This document shows positions 35,925 through 50,900 of a stretch of DNA of 64,000 nt, piece by piece. The stretch's first letter is position 1, and each line of letters starts with the position of its first letter. The position numbers and the translations under genes were made by a program. The notes under the pieces were generated by a model. It searched no databases and was not told the origin of the DNA. It saw only the letters and a list, made by a program, of their open reading frames with translations. Source of the stretch: Anastatus disparis (taxonomy: Eukaryota > Arthropoda > Insecta > Hymenoptera > Eupelmidae); assembly GCA_017163975.1 (NCBI GenBank), contig JAFFSR010000221.1, forward strand, positions 5,332,001 through 5,396,000, written 5' to 3'.

Positions 35925-38900
35925 TCAAACTGACTCCTGCGCTCTTCGGTACTCGAAAACACTGCCACGTTCGACAAAGGTCTTTGTTGTCCTTTTGGCG
36001 AAACTTGGCTTTTCCGATGGCTCACCGTAGCCTCCGCCTCCTGGTGTCTCGAGAATAAAAATGTCCTGTTTAAGAGTAAAGATAAAAATAAACAAGGTAT
36101 TATTCACAAGTTCTTTGGAGTTCGTTATTTAAAATTCAGTAACTTAATACTTTTATTATTAATTTTAAAACGAATTTTAAAAATATAAAAAGAGGCAAGA
36201 TTTAATAGGTTTGTTTTTTTAAAAATCATATATAAATGCATTTTTTATGATATAGAATTTCATAAGAGAGTTAACGTTCATTCAAAAAATAATTTTAAAA
36301 AATCATCGAAAAAGCCCAAATGGTTTTTTTTTTTTAAATTTGGTGACAGCAGAAAAATTAATTGTTGGAATGATATAGAAAATATGTTTCGAAAAATACA
36401 GAATCGAAGTGTACCAGGTTTTCGGAAAATTTCTATATAAATGTGTGCTATGAAATATGTATGATGTTAAAAATTGTATGTATTTTAGAATTGGTTGTAA
36501 TTATAGAAAATATAATTAAAGCATAGAAGTTAAATATTAATATCTTTTATTTTCAAATGACCAAATTAATTTTCAGTAAAATTTGAAGAAAAAAAGATTT
36601 ACATGACAAGCGATTCTGAATTAAATAATACATCGAAATAAAAGACAACAATACAAAGTTTTGTTGTAATTACATGAAATTTCGTCTCATTTGTTCGCTT
36701 TAATTATCGTTTTGTTAAATAAATAATATAAATTCGGCAACAAGTACACGGAGTGATTAAAATTTTAATTAGTTTCGTTAAACAGGATACCTTAATTATG
36801 TCCATTATTAACAGAATAATATTCGAAATGCCGTTTTCAGTCTGTATTTAAATATTTCTATGTATCCGCATCATGTTACAATTTGGAAAATTCTAGATTA
36901 TAATTTATGAACTCGACGAAACATTTTACTTGTTTAATATTGTTTAAATTTTAATTAATTTACTTTTTCGAATTGCTATTATTAAAGCGATTCACATTGG
37001 AAATTCTAAAATTCTAAATATTTAAAAAATACAAAAGTGTAATAAAAATCTAATAAAAAATAGCCCTTCTTCGAAAAAAACAAATGCATTAAAATCTTCA
37101 GGGAGAAAAACTTTACGGATAAAATTACTATATCCCATTGAGACCGTAAGAAATGTTTGATTTTGCATGAAAATTTCTATATAAATTGTAAAAATTGCTA
37201 AATATATACTAAAAATTTCATATAGACAAAATAAATTTTCTCGTGTACAGTAATTTTTATAAAAAATTCCGCATACTCCGCAGTTACAATGGAATACAGT
37301 AATTTCAGCCATAAAATTTCTCTCCGTGTTTCAGCCCGTAAAAATCACTTTTAGCTATAGAATGCATTTTCATAAAATATTTAAATACATGTACATTGGG
37401 CATACGTTAAAATTTCCTGTATCAATATTACTTTTTTTTGTCATTTTCTCGAGGCAAGAACGTAAGCAGTAAACACCAATTGCCAAAAGCGTATTCCTTT
37501 GTCTCGCTATGGCGCTGACATTTGCGAAAGAATAGGAAAACCGACGTTGAATATAAAGCATCATTTTCCCGGCTAAAAAGTAAGACACGTGCAAAGATTT
37601 TTTGGCTAGCTTGTTCCTCAATAAGAAAAAGAAAAGAAAGAAAAAACGTGCGAATGCGTTGACGTTGAGAGTCAAACAAAGATTCAACAAGAGAGTTGCG
37701 TTGGGGGATGTTTGCAATATAAGAAAAAAGAAAGTAGTACCAGAAGCAAGAGAAAGGGGGTAAAAGGCGCGGAAGGAAAAAGCTTTGCGCTTGGTGAGAT
37801 AAAATCTTTACGAGGCCACATATAAACCACAAGAGGATACTCTTTTCCAGTATAACGCGCAATCTTATATGCTATCTCTGTTCTTAGCACTCTCTTTCCT
37901 TCTTTTTTTTTTGCCTTTTTTTTCCTCATGCGTTATCTCTTTTACGCACATACATTCAAACATTTTTCTACTTTTTTTTTTTTCTTATTTCTATTTTACT
38001 TTTTCTCGTGCCTGGTCTTTCGTTTTCTTTGGTTTTTCTTTTTAAGCTGTTGCAAATTTCGTTTCGTCGGTACGTTGGTGCGCTACCTTTTTTTTTCTCA
38101 CGTCCGTTAGGTCTTATTGTAAGCTCAAAGTGTGCAGGAGTTTTCGTCCGTCTGAATAAATATGAGTGTATCTACTGTTCGCAGCGATTTCCTCGTATCT
38201 CGGTCAATAGATCAAGTTTTTCAAACATTTATGTAATATCAGAAAGAAACGATTTTTTTTTCTTTCTTTCAAATATCCATTTGTATGAGAAACAAAAAAA
38301 AATCGTTCAATATTATATCGAATTATTTGAATGATGAAGGAGACGCCGAGGCTCATAAATATTTTGTAAATTTTACGCGAGCAAAGAAAAAACATATTTT
38401 TCTAGTAAAAATCCAATCGCATTCAATTAAATTTCAATAGCGTGTTTGTGAAATTGTTAAAATTCAAATGAAAATTGGAAATAAATATGATCGCCGTTGA
38501 CAGACATTATGCTTGCTTACTCGCTGTTTATAATTTCAACACATGTGTCAATAATTTAAAACTAGTATTATCTTTCGTTTCTTCTTTTTCTTTTTTCTTC
38601 AAACGTGAGCAGTAAAGAAAAAGAAAATATTTGCGGATGAGCGTTTAATGTGTTGACGTACGTTTTTTTTTCTTTCAAAGTAGAACATTTCAATGTGTAC
38701 TTTACGTAAAAGAGTACAACTCTGGTTTTAAGATAAATTTTAATAGTAGAATCAATTGAAGATCAATAAAATTAATCATTTTTAATTAAACAGTCTTTTG
38801 AAATGGTTGCCAATATTGTTAGAAATTATTAAAAATGTGATATTATTAATTTGCATTTGAGTTAAAAATGTTTTCTTTTTTTTTTTTATTTTTCTTTCTT

Positions 38901-41900
38901 TTTTATTATATTTTCAACATCTCATTACTGTCAAATATTGGTGAAACATTAAAAATTCGTTGTAATAATATATATGAAAGTTTTATAAATTTCGAATACA
39001 TTCTCAATGAATGATTAATTTAGTTTTTGAAAATTAAAGATTACCACGAAATTGAATAAAAACCTCGATAAAAACTGTACAAAAAGGAAAAAAAATATCT
39101 AAATTAGTTATTAGAAGTACCTACAATTATTAATTTATTATTGGATCTTTCATTTATAAATTTTCATCGATAAATATTTTCTTAACTTTTTAATGTAGCA
39201 TCATAACTTATTTTATCTGACCTTTTTATAGTGCAATGGTTAATTTTTAATCTATTAATACAATAGAATTTTAGTTAAAAACTATATAAGTACAAAGTTT
39301 AACGTTGTTACATTTACGTAATTGAAGTTTTCAAAGTTCGTTAAATACTTTTCTCGCACTCAGAGCGCAAAATACTATTTTGACCAGCTGTTGTGAGGGA
39401 GCAAAATACCTCTTTGCCTCCCTAGGGAGCAAAATGAATTCGAACTTTTAACAGGCTCGATAATGTAACCCGATATTTTTATACATCAGTCAGTGTGTGT
39501 AACTCGATGCTTTTTATACATCAGTTAAGTGCTTCACTTAGAATGGTCAATTCTGCGAATTGTAAATTCCCCGAATTACAAGTCAGGGGTGAACAAATTC
39601 CTCGAAAAAGTTCACATATATCAGTAGCAACTTTCAGTCTATTTAGCATTGATTTTTTCGAGTATTATTTATGTAATATTTAATCTTGCACGTTGCATCG
39701 AAGACATTTTCATATCCTTATAATATCAGCCAAGTATTCAACGCCGAATCGTAAATTCTTGGAATTACAAGTTAGCGATGGACGATTTCCGCGAAAAATG
39801 TTAAATTTGAATAAATCAAAATTTAATTTAATTTTTAATGTATTATAAGAAAAATATATATATAGTATTGAAAACTTGTCTAACTGAGATTTTTGTTATT
39901 TACTCAAGTATTAAACGGTGAATCTGCAAATTAAAAGCTGAGCGCAATAGATATTATTATTACAAATATTTATGCACAAGAAGAAAAAAATCTATCGCTT
40001 TGTTTTTGAGAAAAGTAAGTAACGCGAAAATATTATAAACATAAACTTTCACTTTGGCGTTACTTACTTTTCTCAAAAACAAATCGGTAGATTTTTTTTT
40101 CTTGTGCATAGATGTTCATAATAATAATATCTATTGCGCTCAGCTTTTAATTTGCAGATTCACCGTTTAATACTTGAGTAAATAACAAACAACTCAATTG
40201 TTACTCGGTCAATATCAGGTTCTACTCTGGCCTGCCGTTAATGGTTTTATTAATTTTATTTTTATATTAGTAATATTATTTATTTTTTTGGAGGCGGGGG
40301 GGCGCTGCCCCCCCGAACCCCCCCGGCAGGGGCTTCGCCCCCTGCACCCCCACCGGGGCTCCGCCCCTGGACCCCGTCCTGCGCCCCGACCTCGACTACC
40401 TCTTACGATCTTAATAGCCTTCGAACAAGATTGTACATGCTATCACAGATGCAAGTTTGTCATTCTTAGAATTTTGCGCGCTTGTTAGAAAATTAATATT
40501 TTTGATGCTCTTCGCGTGAGAAAATAGTATGCGCAACGCGGGAGCATATAGGTGTTTGTCGACTCGTGCGATTTGTCGCTCTCGCTACGCTCGAGCGACA
40601 AACACGCACTCGTCGGCAAACACCTATTTTGCTCCCTTGTTGCACAATGTACTATTTTTTTCATTTTCGTATCAATTGTTGGCACGTAACATAAAATAAG
40701 GTATCCTACTCGTCCAAAAGCGAACCACTCTCAAATAAGGAATAAGAAAAACGTGACCCGAAATTAAAAGCTCTAAAAAGAATTTCTATTATAAAATTTA
40801 AGGATAAGGACTGTTGGCTACAATCTTAGTTTTATTTTAGATACCGATAAACCTTAATCATTTAAAATACACGTATTTACAATTTATATTAAAATTAATT
40901 AATTTCAAGTTGTTGTAATAATATCAGACTGCAATTAGAGATTACTACAAGTTCTGTTTGATTGATTTTAATGTAAATAGTTAACGTCAAATATATGTTA
41001 ATGATTGTTAAATAAATTATAAACGGTATAGTAAATTTTTACTTTATTATACGATGAGTCGACATTAATGTTTTTTTTAACTTCACATTTTATTAATATT
41101 TGATTAATAATTTATTTTAATGAACTAATAATTAAATTTTGAAACGAAAGTTTAACAGGGTATTGTATTTAATATAGATACGCTGTAACAAGTAATTTTT
41201 TGTACATAAAAATTTTTCAATCAACAATTCTGAATCAAACTTGTTTGTATTATTAAATACTATAATATAATTCTAAAAGTAAAAAGATATTATTAATCTT
41301 TAATTTATTAATTAACATTTTACTGCTACGTAATATTTACCAGATGTTTAAGTGACCCAAAAGTTATCATAAATATATTTTAATGATCTCTCCGTGTATG
41401 AAAAAATTGATAATATATAATTATACCATTATGATTTATAGAAATACTTCTTTTATGGAAATTGAATTTTATGAAACAATTTTTAGCTTTTAACAATCTC
41501 TACTCAGTGATACAAAAATATCTCTTGTTGAACATCCACGGTGAACTAAAAAAAGATATTTCTTAGTTTTACATTTTCTTCAATTTTTAAAAGACTGGGC
41601 TGGTGTCAAAGGAGTAAGGAATATTTAATTTTACGTAAGTAATAGACGCAAAAAATTTTAAAGTATTCAAGGAACGTTCGAAACTTCAAGCATATCTACT
41701 TTACGCTCTGTTTTATTCATCTTATCTTCTTTAACTGCTACTTTAACTTTTGCTTTAACACTTGCTACTTACTAGTCACTCGTGAAAAGAAGAACAAAAA
41801 CAAGACCGATATTTTAAAAATTCTCAGAATACGCAGTTGAATAAAGTGTATCGAAAAAAGAGTAAGCCAGAAAGTTGAAGAGCAATTCATAAGAAGGAAA

Positions 41901-44900
41901 TAATTTTGAAAAATTTTCATACAACAATTAAGAGATTTTTAATTACCCCAGCTTCGACATCCACGGCTGTTTTTGGGCCCAAATTAATGGTCCTATCGCC
42001 GGATCGTTTAAGTGTGTTTCTACCGCGAGCACCCGGATCGCCGCCCTCCAATCCCGGCGGACAGTGAACTCTTCTTTCGGTCAATACGGACAGCATCATG
42101 GGCGCCCTATCCAAATGACATTATAATAAATCATATGATTATTTTAATTGAATATACATTAAAAATATGTATATTAAGTAAATAAATTAATGACAATGGA
42201 GTTATTATTCATAAATCATATTTTTCATTAAAGTTTTGCATTAGAAATGAAATTAATAATTAATTAATGGTGTATTAATATTCACCTGAACATCATCTCG
42301 CGTAGACAGCCATCGCCTCCGCGATGAGCGCCATCACCGCCGCTTCCTGGACGAAGCGAAAACTTACGAAGAATCACTGGATATCGTAATTCCAAAATTT
42401 CGGGATCGGTTATTCTTGTGTTGGTCATGTGCGTGTGCACGCCACCTCTGCCGTTCCAAGTTGGACCCTTTAATGTTTATTTAATTTTTCTTATTGAGTT
42501 CTACGATATCAATGAAATAATTTAGAAAGTGAAATTGAGTATTAATGTGGGTGGAACTTATATTTACTCAGTTTCTCATGAAACTAGTTTTTAATACTTT
42601 AAAATTCAGTGTATTTTATAATATTTTATAATAATATTAAGGTTTAACAAGAATAAAATATTATTTTATCTTTGTACCTGTTTTGAGTGCTACAGTCCAA
42701 TATGTGTTATTACGGTATTGAATTTTTACAAATTCATGATTAATTATGTAAATGTATGAAATTAAAAATAAGTACTATTCATATTTAAATTAACTTTATT
42801 TACTTTCACTTAAAGCTGAAATTGAAATATTTTAATTATTCTACATGATCTTAAGAAATTAGAAAATATTTCGTAACGGAAACAGACCTGCGCGTATTCG
42901 CAATCTATTCTGTAGTTATGCGATACGTATACACCTAAAGCTTATTTTCAATTAAAATTCATTTTAATATAAACGTGCTATTGTTTGTTTGAAATTTTTC
43001 AAACTGATGAATTTACCTACAATTTTTCAACAAATAAAAGTTTATATTTATCAGTAAAATATTGGAAATTCATAAGTTTACGTTTGTAGGAAGAAATCGA
43101 AACACGCAACCGAACTTATCGATGAAAAAATTTATATTAAAAAATTTACAAAACTTTTCACCAATATTAGTTTAACTTTCATTTACAGATGGACGTTTTT
43201 AATATAAAATATTACAAACGCATTCAAAGAAAAAAAAATTATAAAAAGGTATCGCAACTGTTTGAAGATAAGCATACACGGCAAATAAAAATAAGATAAC
43301 TTTTTCAAAAAATTTTTTTCATGCAGCAAGCACTTGATAAACTTAATTTACAAGCATTATTTTCGCTGACTTTGTCATTATTTATTCATTCACGCTTGCG
43401 ACCATTAATCATTTTAATATTAGTATTTTTTAATCTAAATAAAAATCAGTGTGCCGTTGAAAAATAAAATTTATAAATTATTTAATAAATAATTTTATGT
43501 ATGATGTATAATGCCCACAAATCACTTTTTTATCGATATGAATAATTTATTTTTTTGGTAAGCAAATTGGCGTTACAGCGTTTAATGATTATTTTATGCT
43601 ACTTCATGAACTTGACATTATTATTCAATAATTTATCAAAATTTATCTTTTTAAAGTAAAATATTAATGCTAATAATAAACTATCAAAGGAGTTTTTCAT
43701 TTAATTATTTAGTAATTATTCTGTAAGTTATAAAGTGATACAGAATAAAAATTATGTAATAAAGAATAGCTGTAAAATTGCGTTAGCGAATTCAATTTAA
43801 GAGATTTAATAATTTTTATAATTTTACGATAGAACCTTTATTTGAGCTTCGTTAACTTTTATAAAACATTCCGTTTTGTTATAAATTATAATTCAAATTC
43901 ACGATAATTTGATCTAAAATTCGCGGGTAATTGAAAATTTAATCAACGTGTATACGTAACGCAGAGCCCTGTGAATACTTGATGAAAAAATGCGCTAAGA
44001 ATAATGAGTTTGCACGGATGCTCGCAACGTGATATCACGTATAAACGGAGAGGTATACATATTTTCCAGTGTTCTCTTTTTTTTATTGTACAAATAATAC
44101 AAAGACTTACGGCTCCGCTACCGCCGGCAACGGTCTCGTAGTATCCCCATTCCTCGGTCCCCAGGGTAATGTTGTTCATGCAGCCTTGGGATGCAGCGCA
44201 CGCACCGAACGCACAAAGAATCACATCGACAATGCGCTGCGAGGTTAGCACGTTACCACCTACGACAGCTGCTTTATCCGATGGATCGAGTAACGAACCT
44301 TTTGGTATTATCACCTTCACCGGCTTCAGACAACCCTGTCGATTCCGTCAAATTTTAATCATTTATTTTTTGGTTTTTTTTCAGATTTTTCACCATGAAC
44401 ATTTTTAAAATTTTGATTTTCATTGAATTTTATTATCACTTTTATTATCACTTCAGATTTATTTTAGTTTTACTTAAGAAATTCATCAAATTTTTATGCT
44501 GAATAATCAAAATAAAAATTTTCTTGCTTAATATTTTTGCAAAAAAGAATGCCTTAAATTGAAAGTGCTTATGTTAAATAAACATAATTAATGTATTGTT
44601 CCTAGAACTTAAAAAAGTATTTACCGCAAAAGTGAATAAACAAACAATTCTGCATAAAATGTATTTTTATTTAAACATACGTATCAACTGAAATAAACGT
44701 ATTTCTTTCATGTATAAAACTGAAAAAAAAATTCCAACTACGGTATATTTGTAAACAAGTAGCTCATAAAACTGTTTAACTATACAAAAAAAAAGAAGAG
44801 AAAAAACCATGTGTTCTCTGGTATAAAAATGATGAAGTGTTTTTACCTGATTGAGAGGTACATCGCGTCCAACTATGCTTCTCAAGCAGTAAATCAAAGC

Positions 44901-47900
44901 CGATAAAGTGATAGCGCGTGGTGCGTTACAGTTGCCCCAAACCTCATATCCAGTTCCTCTGTTATTGAGAAAAATAGAACGAAAAAACAAAGAAAGACAA
45001 TATTCACGATTGATAAATTGTCAAAACGTTGAAATATTTTCAATTTCAAAGGGAAACTAAATTTTCAAATAATTATTTTTAATAAAAATAAAATTAGTCA
45101 GAAAATTTAGTTTGAAATGGTACAAAAAAATTAAAAAAAATCTCACGTGAAATCGCAAACAGCTTCGCCCCTGTTGACATCAATCTCTAATCTTAATTTA
45201 ATTTCGCTACCATCGTCCATATAATCGGATGCCGTGACAGCATTGTGCTGAGTTTTCTCAATAAGTTTATCACCGACGGATTTCAGCATGTCCCTTACAG
45301 CCAGCTCAGCGTTGTCCTGAATATGCTTCATGTACGCTTGCACAACATCGAGACTGTAAACGTCTATTAACTCGTTTACTAATGTCGCGCCCTAAAAATA
45401 ATAATGTACGTATTAAATTGTGCAAAAATACACAATTTAAAATAAAAATAATTATTGAATATTTGGAATAAATAATTAACCTTGTGATTGGCTGCTATTT
45501 GTGCTTTCAAATCACTCAAATTGTCAGCGAGGTTTCTCGTTCCTGAACTTCCGGGAAGCTTTCCAGGAGCCATTAATTCGTCCGTTAATTCTTTTTCACG
45601 GAAAACTCCTTTGTGTACCAATAAGAAACTCTTAAATGCAGCGCCTTCCTGTTGGATGAAGAATATCGTAAAGGTAATTTAAAAATTCGAATAACGTGAT
45701 ATTTGAATGTTAATTTAGCCCTTGAAATACTAGCGACCTGAGACAGCAGTGTAGAATGCGGAGGCATAGATCCAGGAGTTATTCCTCCAATATCTGCATG
45801 ATGTCCTCTGCTAGCCACGAAAAATACTGGACTCGGCACATCTCTGAATTCAATAAAGGAAACAGTATATTATACCATAGCCAAGCAAATTAAAAGGAAA
45901 ACTATTTCAATCTTTTTTTAACCCTTTCAGAACCAATGTACATTACAATGTACATTGACATTTTTTGGTTTTTTTTAAATTGTGCAAAAGTAGCTTCAAA
46001 TTTTGTAAAAAAATATGTGTATTAGATTGAAGTGGACTATTTCCGATCTCAAACTGAGGGCCTAAGTTATTATATCTTTGATAGAAACTGAGAAAACTTG
46101 AAAAGAAAAAAAAAAAAAAAAATTTTTTATCGCAAAAATTGCTTAATAAATGAACACTTATCATCGCTAAATGGTTATCAGAACTTTTCATGATGAAATA
46201 ATAATTCCGTTCTGAAAGGGTTAAAAGTCATGCGTTGTAATATACCATGTGATTTCGATTTTTCTTTGTTTATAAATATAATTACCGGATGAAGATTTTT
46301 TAATTTTTGAGATTTAATGTAAACAACCATGATATTTTAAATAATGTTAAAAATTCGATTTCCATCGAGCGGTATTTGCAATAAACAGGAATTCGAATTC
46401 TAAAGTTAACAGAATCAATAATACCTAGGAATTCAAATTTATTGTAGAATTTATTGAAGAATTCGTTCTATTGATAAAGCTGTACAATTTATTCTACGAT
46501 TTCAATTAAATCAATATTGATGCCGCGTTAACAGGATAAAATTCAAGCCCATAACGAGTAATAAGAATAAACATTTTCTATATTCAAGATGATGTATAGG
46601 AATTATGGATGGATGAAGATTCATTATTTTAAGCCGATTAATATTTCAATAATTAATATGCTAATTATGGACATGAAAATTAAGTCTATAGATTTGAAGA
46701 AGACAATTGATCAATTTGTCTCTTTTGTCCATTTTGAAGTATTTATCTCTTAAAGCATAGAATCATTAAAAAAAATAATCTTAGTATTTTCATACAGTCC
46801 AAAATTACAAAAAATTTAACTTTCAATTTTTGACATATAATAATATACATGTACGAAAAAAAATTATTGATTTTCGATAGAAACGTGATTGCGTCTAGAA
46901 AAAAACATCTGTTCATTGGTCGAGATTTTTCAGTCAACCATATATTGGCAAATCGATCCTATTTATTGAATTCCATACAAAAATAAAATAAATCGTAAGG
47001 AAAAGAATAGAAAGCGTTACAGGTTCAGATTAAACGTAAACAATTTTTTACAAAAGGGATTATTAATATTGTTGATTTTTATTAGATAGATTAATTAATT
47101 ATTGAATGAATAAATATTTGTTGAGAAATGTCGATAATGCACCGGAGGCAGCAATAATTAATTATCCAACGCGTAAAATTAATTTTATATGTTAAAATTA
47201 AATCAAATTATTTGAATAAATAATATATAGAAATCAAATATCATAATAGATAAATATTCCGAAAAATCCTTTTTTAATATTTAATGAAAATATGCAACAA
47301 TCTTTCCACAATTTTATCCATTATTTCGAAAAATTGTTAATTTGTTTTCTAAATTACCCTGGTAGAAATTTACCCATTTAAAATGGTTACAAGCCAAGAA
47401 ATAGCATTAAATCCATTTTTACTAGGGATTAACTAGCCATTAAATGGAATCATTTCTACCAGGGTAGTATTTATTATAGTTTAATTCTCCAGGTAGAGAT
47501 TCAATCAAACCGCTATCATCCATTTCCAAAGAGCGAGATTGATTATACCTTAGAAAAGTATGGGTAGTTCCATAAAGTCCGTAATAGTCTCACTCAAGCA
47601 ACAGATAGACGAGTACAATGATTTTGAATAATTGTGGTAATCCTTATGCAGAACTAACGAGATTATGACGATTAACAAACATAAAGTTTATTAATTAAAG
47701 TCTTTGCCGGGAGTTTATGAGCGAGCACACGTGTTTACAAACCTCATTACAAACTTTTAGCGTGCGCAAGACTATTTTCCGGCGATATACAATTCAAACA
47801 ATACGTGTAATATTAAATATTTATGCGGAAATTAAAATTTTTTGATTTTTTATTGCGTTTCGACGAAATACTTAATTTAATTCATAAATTGTTCTTTATG

Positions 47901-50900
47901 TTTTGCTAAAATTGACATTAGATATTAAATATATTTAAAATTAAATAAACCACTATTGTTATTATACAAAAATTACCTCACATTAAATATTAAAATTATT
48001 GTATTATCAAAAGAAGCTTATTAAAAGTATCAGCTAATAAAAATTGACGAACAAATTAAAATTAGATATTACGGCACATATGCGAAAAGTATCTGATTTA
48101 TGATCGTATTTTGTTGTCCCAGTAAAACGAGGATGACAATTATAAAAGTTGAGTAAAGAAAGATACAAAAAATGACAATTTCTTATAAATCAATTTAATA
48201 AAACACAAAATTTTTATTCAATTAAATTAGTATAGATTAAAAATAATTTAATTTATGCATAAGTAGCAGATATTTCATACATGTTTAATACACGACTTAT
48301 TATATTTGTAATAGCACTGTTTGAAATATCACGCGCACACGAAGTCGAATTGCGTACTCTATGTAACGAAAAGTATCAATATTAATGAAAGTGTGAAACA
48401 ATTAAAAATAGACTGTTGTTCTATGTGATACAAAATTTAATAAATATCATTTATTTCTGGAGGTCGTCAATGGCTCATTCGGTAGAGCGATGGATTCATA
48501 ATCTCGAGGACTCGAGTTCGAATCCCGCTCTCGGCTGATTTATATCAAGCACCACTGTATATACGATACATGTGCTTTGTTCACAAACACATTGAAAACC
48601 TCCGTCGCTAATTAGCATTTGTAATGCTATCATAAATACAGCGACGTTAAATAAAAATTAATAAATGATTCAATTTTAGAATACTGCTCAAAATTGGGTA
48701 AACTTAAATTTTATAAATATCAAATTTTTCGTTTTAAATTTAAATTAAGAAATTTTTTATAAAAATTTCATCAATAATTACAACTTTTTTTACATTTTTT
48801 TATATGTGAAAAATATACCTCGAATAAACCCTGAAATTATTACTTGATGACATAATAACTTTATCAATAATTCTCTTAATGTTATTGAAATATTTTAATA
48901 TTTTACTGATTACGATAATCCACAATTGCTTGAAGAAATATAAACTTATAAAAAATAATTAAACAAAATAAAAGTCAAAATAAATTTCAAAAGAATGTAT
49001 ATCTATATTTAATTTTAAAGCATTATTAAATATTCCTTTTCGTTTTCAAGTGCAGCTGGTTTTTAGAAATGTATTATTCGCTTTGAAGTTTTCACTTTTT
49101 GTAGTGCTGTATTTATTTATTTATTTTCAAGGAAAAACCTTATTAAAACTTTTATAAAAATGAAATATTCTTTTTCATTAAAATTAATTAGAAATTGTCG
49201 CTTTTCTGGGTATTTTGTATAACATTATTTTCAAATAGAAAATTTAATTATTTTAAGGAAATTAATAATGAGAAAATTGTAAAGAAAATTAATAATGAGA
49301 AATTATTGAAAATTGAAATCGGGATGAATAAATATCTTGTAATGACTCGACTAAATTTTCAAAAGTCCTCACAACTTGTGAAAAATAATATTAACATTTA
49401 CAGATTTTTAAGCTTAAGGCAATGGAAAATTGCACTTTTTTCAAACATTAATTTTTTATGAAATGTTTAAATATTAACAGTTTCATAAATAAAATTTATC
49501 TAAAAAATATTTATTAATTTTTTTAATTATCTACTGGATACCTCTATGTAAGTGCATAAAGTATTTTAAAGTAAAATAGCATATGGAACTGGCTCTACAC
49601 ATTTGATCATTTCCGAAAGTTTTTCGCTATTACATCTCCGATTATGGTCATATATCTAAAGTCGTAATAATATAGATTTTTATGATTTTTTCGAATAACA
49701 TTTGATTTAAGAATTTAATGCATATTTGAAATCAATTTAATGCACTCAATAAAAATATTTAAATATTTTTTACGTAATAAAGATTTAATATAGAATAGAA
49801 AAAACTAATAATAAATTCGGACTCACTTGTAAAACACGGGAGTTATAACTGTAAGATCAGGTAGATGCGAGCCACCGGCAGAAGGATGATTAGAAAGTAT
49901 CGTATCGCCAGGTGTAAAGATACCGTTGAAAGCTTTTATCTGATACTGGACGGTTTCTTGCATGGCGCCAAGATGCACGGGAATATGAGGAGCGTTTGAT
50001 ACTAATCCGCCGTCGGGACCAAACACCGCGCAAGAGAAATCGAGACGTTCCTTTATATTCGTCGATATGGATGTCCTTTGTAAGATCCTGTAAGAAAAGA
50101 TCACGTAGTCAGGAACTAAAACTCTTTTACGAGTTACATATACGTGATCCTTGAAAAAATCTCGACAGAGAGTTTCTTGCTTTCTTACAAAGCACAAAGA
50201 TATATATACAATATTTTTTTTTCTTGATAATGGAAAAAAAGATCCGAGCTTTAAGCTTTCTACTGAAAATTTTTTATACTTTTTTTATATTACAGATTAC
50301 GAAATAGTATTAATATAAGAATATTTATTAAAAGATAATTTTAAAATACTGTTGAAAATAATTTTAAAATATTGCAGAAAGTACTTTGAAAATATTACAA
50401 AAGGTAATTTTAAAATATTGCATTGAAAAATGGAGTTTATTGCTTAATAACAAGAATTTTATATAGTCAATTACGAAAGTGAGCTTTTTATTAAAAGGTA
50501 TGGATTTTTAAAAACGTAAATATTATAAAATAAGTAAAATTATAAAATAACTAAGATTCGAAATATTTATCGTATAAAAATAAAACTGACCTGCCCATTT
50601 GTTCGGCAATGCTCATAAATCGATGGGAGAATATGCTAAGTTGAATAGCATCTAAATCCGTAGTGACTTTTGATTTGAGACCGGCGCCAATTTTGATTTT
50701 AATATCGGCTCGCGAAGTGATTGATGCCGTGCATCCGGGTTCAATTAAAATTGTGCTCAAACTGTCCATTATAATGGCTGGACCATCGATAACGTGACCG
50801 GGCGATAGAGATTTTAATTGATATACACTCGTGTCGTGATAACCATCTTCGAAATATACTTTTGTTTTCTGAAAATATTTATGTTTATTTGTATGCATTA

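Larger units (their letters stand above)
36066..41946. other. OPLAH last intron (about 5.9 kb)
   Basis: Mostly AT-rich without genes. Between 37440 and 38340 there are long pyrimidine/purine tracts. Between 39340 and 40690 lies a cluster of structured repeats described separately. Open frames here show no coding character. Confidence 0.7.

Noticed and set aside
37370..38395. Several overlapping frames rich in Phe/Leu or Lys/Arg
   Set aside because: Produced by long pyrimidine or purine tracts within an OPLAH intron.
40198..40488. Proline/arginine-rich frame across the GC island
   Set aside because: Its composition simply reflects translation of GC hairpins; no start context or domain.
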